Below are positions 1-5,325 of a DNA stretch of 5,821 nucleotides, in pieces. The notes under the pieces were generated by a model. It did not search any database and was not told the origin of the DNA. It worked only from the letters and a program-made list of their open reading frames with translations. Positions within the stretch are counted from its first letter, which is position 1, and every line of letters starts with the position of its first letter. Location: contig CALIWP010000168.1 of the NCBI GenBank assembly GCA_938046705.1, positions 1 through 5,821 on the forward strand, given 5' to 3'. Source of the DNA: an uncultured Campylobacter sp. (GTDB lineage: Bacteria > Campylobacterota > Campylobacteria > Campylobacterales > Campylobacteraceae). The translations under genes were made by a program, and so were the position numbers.

Positions 1-1142
1 CGGACAGCTTCGGCTCGCGCCCGACGCTGCTCATCGCCACGCCGCTAACGATCGCGGGCGAAAAGCTCGCGCGCCTCGTGGGGCGGCTGGAGTGCGAGAC
101 GTGGAGCCTGGCGTTACCTCGCCTCGTGGAGTTTGCGCAGGATTTGGAGTTTGACTCGCCCGCGGTTCGGGCGTATCTGCGGGAGGAGCTAGCTAAATTT
201 GAGCTTGAGCGCCTCGGTTCGCTCGTGCTTGGCTGCACGCATTTTAACTATTTCAAAGACGTTTTGCGCGAAATTTTGCCGTCTCACGTGCGCATCATCG
301 ACGGCATAGACGGCACGCTAAATCGCCTTGCAAGCGAGCTGGGCGGAGGTCTAAAGCTTGCAAGCGTCGAGGATTTGCCCTCGCGGACGGCTAAATTTAA
401 CGCCGAGGGTGACCCAAAATTTGATATAAATTCATCTGCGCAAGCCCACAAATTTGGCGCGGAAGGACGAGGCGCGGGCGGCGGACAGAGCGTAAGCGAC
501 GGTAGCTGTGGCGCCGAGTACGACGCAGAGGGGCGCAGTGAGGGCGACACTGAAGGTTGCGGCGAGAATGATGGCGAGCGTAACACAGAAAGGCGCGGCA
601 AAAGCAAGGGCGATACGATAGAGCAAGGTAGGAGCGGATTTCGTGCAGTGTCGTGCGGCGCCAGAAAAAACGGCGCAGTGGGGTATGATGAGTGCGATGA
701 ATTTTCTAACGCGGATGAGCGCGGCTTTGGCATGGATACTTCGCGCGACGTAAAATCGCAGGTTTGTGCGGATAAATTTGACGCGGACGGCGATATAAAA
801 TTTAACGCAAATTCGCAAACGGGCGAGCTGGGCGCAATCCGCGAACGCGACGGTAAGCTGGCGGTCAATGCCCGCGGCGTAGAGCAGTGCGACGAAGATA
901 AACGCCACATGTCGCCGCACGCCGTAGATGCAAATTCGCAGCTTAAGCTTTATTCTCGAGGTGGCGCGGATTTGTCCTTGGAATTTAAGCCGAGAGGCGA
1001 AGGAATGGGCATTTCGCGAGTTAATTATCCAAACGGCAACAGCGTGGAGTATTTTTACTCGGGTAGGGCGCTAGATGCGGCGGAGTTACGCAAGGTGGAG
1101 ATATTTTTAAAACATCTTGATGCGATGCGGGAGATTGGTTAG
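1..1142 (+). CDS. murI: Glutamate racemase, 3' part, with a large low-complexity insertion (5' end outside window)
   Basis: Glutamate racemase interconverts L- and D-glutamate in the cytoplasm and supplies D-Glu for peptidoglycan. The frame is open from base 3 (379 visible residues) to TAG at 1140-1142. The true start and the first catalytic Cys lie upstream; the GTG at 78 is internal. Visible family marks are the strand ATPLT near base 39, the second catalytic Cys in LGCTHF (Cys codon 234-236), the IIDGIDGT segment near 294-317, and a family-like C-terminus VEYFYSGR followed by a final helix (about 1044-1142). Between the helix ending ASELGG (about 345) and the C-terminal strand (about 1026) the family normally has only a short linker. 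Here there are about 210 extra residues rich in Gly, Asp, Glu, Arg, Ser and scattered Cys, including two related KF(N/D)A(E/D)GDxKF units. The reading frame is kept throughout, so the gene looks intact. Another Asp/Glu racemase-family member is possible but less likely. Confidence 0.85.
   Translation, partial: DSFGSRPTLLIATPLTIAGEKLARLVGRLECETWSLALPRLVEFAQDLEFDSPAVRAYLREELAKFELERLGSLVLGCTHFNYFKDVLREILPSHVRIIDGIDGTLNRLASELGGGLKLASVEDLPSRTAKFNAEGDPKFDINSSAQAHKFGAEGRGAGGGQSVSDGSCGAEYDAEGRSEGDTEGCGENDGERNTERRGKSKGDTIEQGRSGFRAVSCGARKNGAVGYDECDEFSNADERGFGMDTSRDVKSQVCADKFDADGDIKFNANSQTGELGAIRERDGKLAVNARGVEQCDEDKRHMSPHAVDANSQLKLYSRGGADLSLEFKPRGEGMGISRVNYPNGNSVEYFYSGRALDAAELRKVEIFLKHLDAMREIG
392..433 (+). 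repeat. Dispersed repeat unit, copy 1 (inside murI)
   Basis: This 42-bp unit has two AAATTT cores 24 bp apart (393 and 417). It is translated as KFNAEGDPKFDINS. It matches the copy at 773-813 at roughly three quarters of positions by hand alignment. Confidence 0.65.
773..813 (+). repeat. Dispersed repeat unit, copy 2 (inside murI)
   Basis: AAATTT cores lie 24 bp apart (774 and 798). The unit is translated as KFDADGDIKFNANS. It aligns without gaps to the spacer copy at 1341-1381, about 33 of 41 bases identical by hand count. Confidence 0.7.
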
Positions 1143-1145
1143 CGA

Positions 1146-1176
1146 TATATTTACGGCGTTTAACGGCGTAAATATA
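1146..1176 (+). terminator. Hairpin just after the murI stop, candidate terminator
   Basis: A perfect 10-bp stem (1146-1155 with 1167-1176) lies 3 bases after the TAG. Three further pairs (CGT/ACG) can form inside the loop across a G-G mismatch. No T-run follows, so it may be a weak terminator or an mRNA 3'-end stabiliser rather than a classical intrinsic terminator. Confidence 0.4.
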
Positions 1177-1340
1177 CTATAAATTCGGCACTGGTCGTTA
1201 AATTTGGCTAGAACGGAAAAGAAAAAATCGTCCATGCGACGCCGCGAAAATAGGTACGGCCAAACAAGACGATCGCGTCAATTTTTCGCAGACGTAGCGA
1301 CTTCTACGAGGGGTTTTTCGAAAAGCAAAATCGCATAAAG

Positions 1341-1381
1341 TAAATTTGACACAGACAGCGATTGTAAATTTAACGCCAACT
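1341..1381 (+). repeat. Dispersed repeat unit, copy 3 (in the spacer downstream of murI)
   Basis: AAATTT cores lie 24 bp apart (1342 and 1366), the same spacing as both murI copies. Read in the frame equivalent to murI it would give KFDTDSDCKFNAN, close to the in-gene copies. A stop codon lies just upstream in that frame (TAA at about 1336) and no start is available, so it is not coding as it stands. Confidence 0.65.
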
Positions 1382-1471
1382 ATCGGCATGCGAGGGCAAA
1401 TTCGACGTAAATTTATAAAATTACTAGCAAATTTGACAACCAAAAGCAAGACTCAAGCAAAAATCATAAGC

Positions 1472-1523
1472 AAAAATAAATTTGCCGCCTTCGTAACAAA
1501 TCAAAAACTCGGCGGCAAATTTA
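1472..1523 (-). terminator. Intrinsic terminator for the M48 peptidase transcript
   Basis: A perfect 13-bp inverted repeat (1477-1489 with 1511-1523; arms TAAATTTGCCGCC and its complement) encloses a 21-base loop. On the minus strand the stem is followed at once by TTTTTG (1476-1471). It lies about 150 bp past the peptidase stop codon. The plus strand has no T-run after the stem, so the direction is minus. Confidence 0.6.
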
Positions 1524-1660
1524 AAATAAGAGTTCAAATTTTTAAGATACGGCGGACATTATCTTAGCTTGTTGCACTCCTCTATCCGCCTTACAAATAT
1601 CCTTAAACGCCCGTGGACCGCCTAAAACGGCCAACCGCAAGCGTTTAAAAGAGCCGCTAG

Positions 1661-1688
1661 GCAAGCTAAATTTTATTTTTTAGCTTGC
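1661..1688 (-). other. Hairpin overlapping the M48 peptidase stop codon
   Basis: A 10-bp perfect stem (1661-1670 with 1679-1688, arms GCAAGCTAAA and its complement) has an 8-base A/T loop that contains the TAA stop of the peptidase gene. Neither side carries a T-run outside the stem, so termination by this element alone is doubtful. It could affect mRNA decay or ribosome release. Confidence 0.4.
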
Positions 1689-2482
1689 AGATATACGGGC
1701 TCGAGCTTGGCTGCGACCTCGCGCAGATCGGCGATGCGGCTTTGGCTAGATGGGTGGGTGCTTAGTATCTCAGGCACGCTACCGCCGCTTTTTTGCGACA
1801 TTTTGACCCAGACGTTTACCGCCTCTTTAGGATCGTAGCCCGCGCGCGCCATCAGCTCCGTGCCGATGTGGTCGGCCTCACGCTCGTGCGAGCGAGAAAA
1901 CGGTAGCGAGATGGTGTACTGCGCAGCCATATTTATGGCGCCGGTAGCTAGATCGCCTAGCCCCGCAGCCTGCGAAACGGCGAAAATGCCGACGTTTTTG
2001 AGCATATCCGTGCTGGCCTGCTCGCGGCTATGCTCACGCAGCGCGTGTGCGATCTCGTGTCCCATGACGGCGGCTAGCTCGCCGTTTGTGAGCGATAGGT
2101 TTTTGATGATGCCGCTATACACGACGATACGGCCGCCCGGCATACACCACGCGTTTATCGTATTTTCGTCGATGACGTTTACTTCCCATTTCCACTTGAG
2201 CGCGTCCTCTCTAAATGCTCCGACCTGCGCGATCAGGCGCTTGGCAACGTCTTGCACTCTTTTTGTCATCACGGGATCGATGTTTAGCGCACCCTTTTTG
2301 CGCGCGCCGCTTAGCGTCTCTACGTAGGCTTTGGCTGCGGCCTCGTTCATCTCCTGTTCGCCGACTAGAAACATCTGGCGTCTGTTTTCGCCTAGTGCGC
2401 CGCCGCTAGTCGAGCTAGTGAAGCAGCCCGTTAGCATCGTCGCGGTAAACATGGCGAGCAAAATAATTTTTCTTATCGTCAT
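1673..2482 (-). CDS. M48-family zinc metallopeptidase lipoprotein (LoiP/YcaL type)
   Basis: This is a 269-residue peptidase. The N-terminus is a lipoprotein signal: positive MTIRK, a hydrophobic stretch, then lipobox LTGC with the lipidated Cys at residue 20. Phe at +2 is not the Asp retention signal, so outer-membrane anchoring facing the periplasm is expected. The catalytic motif HEIAH is at residues 142-146 (two zinc His and the catalytic Glu). The third zinc ligand should be a Glu in HEREAD, residues 199-204. HPSSQSRI at 243-250 is the usual end of this domain. No TPR domain follows, so it resembles short E. coli LoiP/YcaL rather than BepA. Known relatives degrade misfolded envelope proteins; the substrate here is unknown. 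ATG at 2480-2482 is preceded by AAGGATG (2488-2494 on the complement), and a TATAAT box lies further up. It appears monocistronic, converging with murI. Confidence 0.93.
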   Translation of the reverse strand: MTIRKIILLAMFTATMLTGCFTSSTSGGALGENRRQMFLVGEQEMNEAAAKAYVETLSGARKKGALNIDPVMTKRVQDVAKRLIAQVGAFREDALKWKWEVNVIDENTINAWCMPGGRIVVYSGIIKNLSLTNGELAAVMGHEIAHALREHSREQASTDMLKNVGIFAVSQAAGLGDLATGAINMAAQYTISLPFSRSHEREADHIGTELMARAGYDPKEAVNVWVKMSQKSGGSVPEILSTHPSSQSRIADLREVAAKLEPVYLQAKK

Positions 2483-2954
2483 TTTTTCATCCTTTGCGAG
2501 ATTTTGGCGATTATACCTCTAAAACAGCTATAAATTCGTAAATAGGCGTTTAAATTTGGCTTAACGGCGTCAAATTTGTAAAGAAACGGCGGGTAAATTT
2601 GCGTTTTGGAAATTTGACGGTATAAATTTGGACTTTGTTTTTGGTGATTTTAACGGATCTGCGTTAAATTTGTGTGGGTTAAATTTGCAAATTTTCGTGC
2701 CTGAGTCCGCTTTAGACGGCTCGGCCGCGACTATGCAAGCTCAAATTTAACTGCTTCTTGCGAGCTGTCAAATTTGGCGTGCATCAAATTTAAATAAAGC
2801 TAAAAGTTCGTCAAATTTGCCGAATTTGCAGCCGAGTTAGCCACTCAAATTTACGTACGAGTCAAAGCTAAATTTGAGCGGTCGCCGGCGCGAGCGCGAG
2901 CCAAATAAACCCGAGTCGCCGCGCAAGCAAAAGCCAAATTTAAAAGAGCCTGAT
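2483..2954. repeat. AAATTT-saturated spacer between the M48 and sbmA-like genes
   Basis: By hand count, about fifteen AAATTT hexamers lie in 472 bp (starting at 2552, 2572, 2595, 2610, 2624, 2666, 2681, 2689, 2743, 2770, 2786, 2813, 2847, 2870, 2936). Most are flanked as AAATTTG or CAAATTT. Chance expectation is about one per 4 kb in unbiased DNA. Spacing is irregular (roughly 8-66 bp), so it is neither a tandem array nor CRISPR. No gene is supported; only the peptidase promoter at the right-reading end is assigned. Confidence 0.7.
2510..2515 (-). promoter_or_regulatory. -10 box of the M48 peptidase promoter
   Basis: The minus strand reads GAGGTATAATCGCC, a perfect TATAAT about 28 bases upstream of the ATG. 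No convincing -35 hexamer is visible, which is usual for sigma-70 promoters in Campylobacter. Confidence 0.65.
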
Positions 2955-2966
2955 TTACGCTGGCTC
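2942..2966 (-). terminator. Weak candidate terminator overlapping the end of the sbmA-like gene
   Basis: On the minus strand GAGCC (2966-2962), an 11-base loop containing the TAA stop, and GGCTC (2950-2946) are followed by TTTT. The stem is only 5 bp, so this is tentative. Confidence 0.35.
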
Positions 2967-3959
2967 GCTTTGTAAATTTTCATCCAGCTTAACGCGCTTA
3001 TACTCGATATTTTTCTCAAATTCCTTAAGTCTTTTGTGGATAGAGCGCAGCTCGGTGATGACCGTCCAGTTGTTCATAAACACCGCAAGCGATCCGCGCA
3101 CTTGGCTAAAGGCATTTACGACTTGCATCATCACGCCCAGAGTTATAGTGCCCGCGAGAACGCTAGGGCCCATCGCGATGAGCGGGACGATGACCATACT
3201 TTGACCGAACATGTATCTCCAGATATCAAAGTATCCGTAGTGCAAAAATAACCTGTAATAATTTCGTTTTAGATCGTGAAATAACCCTTCGAGTTTCTCG
3301 GGCGCGCCGTAGTTTGCCTTGTCGTCCTCGGCGTAAACAAGCTCTTTTCTAAATGCAGCTTCTACTTTTTGGTTGTTGTACTCAAGGCCCGGAAGCTTGA
3401 TGCCTACAAACCACGAGATCGCAAGTCCCCCGATGCTGACCGTTAGCGCGATCCATACGAGCGAGCCTTCGCTTTTGCCGAGCACCGGTATATCGACCTG
3501 CCCGCTGAGCGCCCAAAGTATCGGGATAAAGGCGATGAGCGTCATCACGGCGTCGGCTACTTGCGAGCCTAAATTTTTCGCCGCCTCGGCAAAGCGGTAG
3601 ATATCCTCTTGGGTACGTTGTGAGCTGCTTTCGATGTCGATTTTGACGTTTTATATAGTTTTTATGTAATCAAACGTCATCGCCTCGCGCCACTTAAACG
3701 TCCAAAGGCGCGTAAAATAGTTCGTCATCGTCGCAAGCAGGACGTATGGGAAGGCGATCTTGGCAAATCTAAGCACGCAAGTCCAAAAATCATCTATCGT
3801 GTGATCTTTGACGTTTTGCAAGATATCGTAAAAGTCCTTGTACCAGTTGTTTAGGAGCACTATCATCTGCACTTGCGCGTAGGTCGATATTAGCAGCGCT
3901 GCGAGCCCGAAATACGCCCACGCGGCCCATTTTTTATTCGCGAAAAACGACGAAAACAT
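2955..3959 (-). pseudogene. sbmA: SbmA/BacA-like inner-membrane peptide transporter, interrupted by an in-frame TAA
   Basis: SbmA/BacA proteins are proton-driven inner-membrane importers of peptides and peptide antibiotics, with an ABC-exporter-like membrane fold and no ATPase domain. The frame runs 334 codons from ATG 3957-3959 to TAA 2955-2957. Codon 103 is TAA (3651-3653), and both sides are in the same frame. Family features occur on both sides: WYKDFYDILQ (about 39-48) and RLWTFKWREAM (about 84-94) before it; SQRTQEDIYRF, KLPGLEYNNQKVEAAFRKEL (about 188-207), GTITLG (about 270) and SIHKRLKEFE (about 306-315) after it. The protein lacks the first 70-80 residues of E. coli SbmA but begins MFSSFF, and AAAGGC (3966-3971) precedes the ATG, so the short N-terminus looks native. 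Either this is a recent single-base inactivation, a sequencing error, or readthrough occurs. Translation restart at internal GTG/ATG (3548-3543) would give only the C-terminal part. No other damage is seen. Confidence 0.85.
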
Positions 3960-3992
3960 CTATTTGCCTTTAAATTTGAGATTTAGTCGCAA

Positions 3993-4001
3993 AGTATAGC
4001 A
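3993..4001 (-). promoter_or_regulatory. Extended -10 promoter of the sbmA-like gene
   Basis: The minus strand reads TGCTATACT, an extended -10 (TGn-TATACT), about 34 bases upstream of the ATG. It sits in a 124-bp divergent region shared with the DUF411 gene. Confidence 0.55.
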
Positions 4002-4050
4002 AAACCAGGCTAAATTTATACGCGTTAGATTACTGTTATGCGTATTACGT

Positions 4051-4056
4051 TAAAAT
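4051..4056 (+). promoter_or_regulatory. Candidate -10 box of the DUF411 gene
   Basis: TAAAAT lies about 27 bases upstream of the chosen ATG. No operator or metal-regulator palindrome is recognised nearby, and no -35 is apparent. Confidence 0.4.
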
Positions 4057-4072
4057 CCGGCGAATTTTTTAC

Positions 4073-4078
4073 AAAGGA
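4073..4078 (+). promoter_or_regulatory. Ribosome binding site that decides the DUF411 start
   Basis: AAAGGA overlaps the first ATG (4078) and sits six bases before the ATG at 4084. The second ATG therefore has normal spacing and the first cannot use this site. Confidence 0.7.
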
Positions 4079-4083
4079 TGAAA

Positions 4084-4539
4084 ATGAAAAAGACTATTTT
4101 GGGATTTGCGCTACTTACGGCGCTTGCGTCGGCGGCGCTAGGCGGCGAGACGATCGAAGTTTATAAAAGCCCGGACTGCGGTTGTTGCGGAAAATGGGGC
4201 GAGATAATGAAAAAAAACGGCTTTGAAATCGTAGAACACAAAACGAACGCGATAATCGAAACGAAAAACAAATACGGCGTTCCGCTGGAGCTATCTAGTT
4301 GCCACACCGGTATAGTCGGAGGTTACGCTATCGAGGGGCACGTACCGGCCGAAGAAATAAAAGCCCTTTTGGCCGCTAAACCGGCTGACGTCGTAGGTAT
4401 CTCGGTGCCGGGCATGCCGCTGGGAAGCCCCGGCATGGAGCAGGGCGGCATCGTCGAGGACTATGATGTGATCGCGTTTAAAAAGGACGGTACGAGCGAA
4501 GTTTTTGCAAGCTATAAAAACGGCAAGAAGGTAAAATAA
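4084..4539 (+). CDS. Secreted DUF411 metal-binding protein (CopG-like)
   Basis: This is a 151-residue protein with a cleavable-looking signal peptide (MKKTILGFALLTALASAALGG), so it is expected in the periplasm. The mature part carries the DUF411 signature: YKSPDCGCCGKW (Cys 32, 34, 35), SSCHT (Cys 73, His 74), GYAIEGHVPA (His 86) and VPGMPLGSPGME (Met 111, Met 118). Family knowledge: DUF411 proteins often sit in copper-resistance clusters, and CopG of this family binds a copper cluster through conserved Cys. All these residues are present here, so metal binding is likely. Copper handling in this organism is an inference, since no copper ATPase, oxidase or regulator is in the window. A second in-frame ATG at 4078 exists but overlaps the ribosome site. 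A terminator directly follows, and the promoter region is divergent from the sbmA-like gene, so it is probably monocistronic. Confidence 0.92.
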   Translation: MKKTILGFALLTALASAALGGETIEVYKSPDCGCCGKWGEIMKKNGFEIVEHKTNAIIETKNKYGVPLELSSCHTGIVGGYAIEGHVPAEEIKALLAAKPADVVGISVPGMPLGSPGMEQGGIVEDYDVIAFKKDGTSEVFASYKNGKKVK

Positions 4540-4547
4540 TTTAAAGT

Positions 4548-4573
4548 AGTCGGCGTAAATTTGCCGACTTTTC
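4548..4573 (+). terminator. Intrinsic terminator of the DUF411 gene
   Basis: A 7-bp stem AGTCGGC (4548-4554) pairs with GCCGACT (4563-4569) around the loop GTAAATTT, followed by a T-run (4569-4572) and more T-rich sequence. It begins 9 bases after the TAA. Confidence 0.7.
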
Positions 4574-4704
4574 TCGGTTTTATTCGCTTGTATAAATACG
4601 GATTTTGCCAAATCTATCATGAGGCTATTTTTAAAATTTGAGCACCGCACCTCGTCAAATTTAGCGCAAAATCAAGCTAAATTTAACCCCGGCCGCTGTA
4701 TCAT

Positions 4705-4710
4705 TAAAAT
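4705..4710 (+). promoter_or_regulatory. Candidate -10 box of the small membrane protein gene
   Basis: TAAAAT lies 20 bases upstream of the GTG start. The leader would be very short but would still include the ribosome site. Confidence 0.35.
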
Positions 4711-4718
4711 AAATTTGC

Positions 4719-4725
4719 AAAGGAG
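4719..4725 (+). promoter_or_regulatory. Strong ribosome binding site before a GTG start
   Basis: AAAGGAG is followed by a 5-base spacer and the GTG at 4731. This is the best Shine-Dalgarno match in the window and is the main support for the small gene being real. Confidence 0.7.
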
Positions 4726-4730
4726 CGGGC

Positions 4731-4943
4731 GTGGCGAGACTAATTTTTATCCTGTTTATTTTGGGTTTTCTTGTGTGGCTTTATATGGGCGGCACGACCA
4801 AAACGGTGGCTGACTACAAAGGCATGAGTCAAGAGGAGCTTGAGACGTTGTGCCTTGAGAAAAAGGACAAAAAGGCCTGCCAAAAAATAGCGATCGACTT
4901 CGTAAACGGCGCGAAGGCAAACGGCGGTAAACCGCAGTTTTAG
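4731..4943 (+). CDS. Small single-span membrane protein of unknown function
   Basis: This is a 70-residue protein beginning at GTG behind AAAGGAG. Residues 3-20 (LIFILFILGFLVWLYMGG region) form one hydrophobic helix. The rest is a hydrophilic tail with charged, helix-prone sequence (MSQEELETLCLEKKDKKACQ, about 32-51) carrying two Cys (41 and 50) that could pair if the tail is periplasmic. I do not recognise the family. The strong ribosome site, clean start, charged helical tail and absence of AAATTT motifs inside the frame argue for a real gene. It lies 191 bp after the DUF411 gene, beyond that gene's terminator, so co-transcription is unlikely. Confidence 0.75.
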   Translation: MARLIFILFILGFLVWLYMGGTTKTVADYKGMSQEELETLCLEKKDKKACQKIAIDFVNGAKANGGKPQF

Positions 4944-4991
4944 GATTTTTGCATTTATAAATTCGGCGGGCAAATTTGACGGCGTAAACTT

Positions 4992-5024
4992 GGTTTAAAT
5001 TTTATAAATTTAACCGCTAGCATT
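4992..5024 (+). terminator. Weak candidate terminator after the small membrane protein gene
   Basis: An A/T-rich hairpin (4992-5002 with 5006-5015, one bulged T, 3-base loop) lies about 50 bp after the stop and is followed by GCTAGCATTTTTG. The T-run is separated from the stem by several bases, so confidence is low. Confidence 0.3.
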
Positions 5025-5281
5025 TTTGCGGTGCGGGTCTAGGCGCGTCAAATTTGGACTCAAATTTAAATAATTTTCGCAAATTTGAGCCAAAGCTCGC
5101 ATAAAATAAGCAATATTTGTATTACAAGTTTAGCGCGGAGGTTAAATTTGCGCTCAAATTTAAGCCGCAAGCAGGGCGCACATGCAACTAAAAGCACCAA
5201 AACGCGGCAAAATAGCCCCGCGGCGCTCACTTGCGCTAGAGGCGGCAAAAATGCGCTTTCAGTTTAAAATTCCAGATTTTC

Positions 5282-5290
5282 TGCTATAAT
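5282..5290 (+). promoter_or_regulatory. Extended -10 promoter of the CNNM-domain gene
   Basis: TGCTATAAT is a consensus extended -10 placed 35 bases before the TTG start. The following CGCC matches the bases after the peptidase gene's TATAAT. Confidence 0.7.
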
Positions 5291-5314
5291 CGCCGCATTT
5301 CATTTTAATTTTTT

Positions 5315-5319
5315 AAGGA
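5315..5319 (+). promoter_or_regulatory. Ribosome binding site deciding a TTG start
   Basis: AAGGA ends seven bases before TTG 5326. The first in-frame ATG (5356) is too far away (about 36 bases) to use it. Confidence 0.6.
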
Positions 5320-5325
5320 TTTTAA

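Larger units (their letters stand above)
390..1025 (+). other. In-frame low-complexity insertion inside murI
   Basis: This stretch encodes roughly residues 130-341 of the visible protein and matches no fold I recognise. It is dominated by Gly, Asp, Glu, Ser, Arg, Asn and Ala, has six Cys and few large hydrophobic residues, and should be disordered. Degenerate (E/D)G spacings recur between about 500 and 600. Five AAATTT hexamers occur here (393, 417, 450, 774, 798), as in the spacers of this window. Both limits are approximate: they are set by where racemase-like sequence stops and resumes. Much of the stretch is also open in two antisense frames, which is consistent with skewed composition rather than with additional genes. 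Confidence 0.75.
1143..1672. other. Convergent spacer between murI and the M48 peptidase gene, no gene supported
   Basis: These 530 bp hold about nine AAATTT hexamers, repeat copy 3, the murI hairpin and a minus-strand terminator. Short open frames exist on both strands but none has a ribosome site, recognisable family or non-repetitive composition. About 50 codons on the minus strand directly after the peptidase stop are open (region about 1567-1670) but have no credible start. Confidence 0.7.
4944..5325. repeat. AAATTT-rich spacer upstream of the CNNM-domain gene
   Basis: About eight AAATTT hexamers (4972, 4997, 5006, 5050, 5062, 5081, 5144, 5156) lie in 382 bp, including a CTCAAATTT/AAATTTGAG inverted pair (5059-5067 and 5081-5089). 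No gene is supported. The right end carries the promoter and ribosome site of the next gene. Confidence 0.65.

Noticed and set aside
284..910. 208-codon open frame on the minus strand across murI
   Set aside because: Antisense to a gene with clear racemase motifs, low complexity (Ser/Pro/Arg-rich), no family likeness; explained by composition.
432..920. 162-codon open frame on the minus strand across the murI insert
   Set aside because: Ala/Val/Arg-rich shadow of the repeat-bearing insert, no recognisable domain; the spacer repeat gives the same VKF pattern without a gene.
1198..1449. 83-codon minus-strand frame in the murI-peptidase spacer
   Set aside because: Built largely from the AAATTT repeat (VKF units), no ribosome site and no family likeness.
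1346..1567. 73-codon plus-strand frame in the same spacer
   Set aside because: Lys/Ile/Thr-rich translation of AAATTT repeat DNA, crosses the terminator hairpin, no ribosome site.
1567..1670. About 50 open codons on the minus strand right after the peptidase stop
   Set aside because: Reads like ordinary protein sequence, but has no start codon with a ribosome site and no recognised family; cannot be called a gene or a remnant with confidence.
2483..2954. CRISPR or tandem repeat array
   Set aside because: The recurring element is only 6-8 bp with irregular spacing and both flanking orientations; there are no conserved long repeats or unique spacers.
3549..3653. Frameshift or deletion as cause of the split sbmA-like gene
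   Set aside because: Start codons of the two halves differ by a multiple of three and translation between them is continuous family-like sequence; only a nonsense codon separates them.
4078..4080. ATG 4078 as start of the DUF411 gene
   Set aside because: It overlaps the AAAGGA ribosome site; ATG 4084 has correct spacing.
4291..4650. 119-codon minus-strand frame
   Set aside because: Antisense to the DUF411 gene and running through its terminator; no family likeness.
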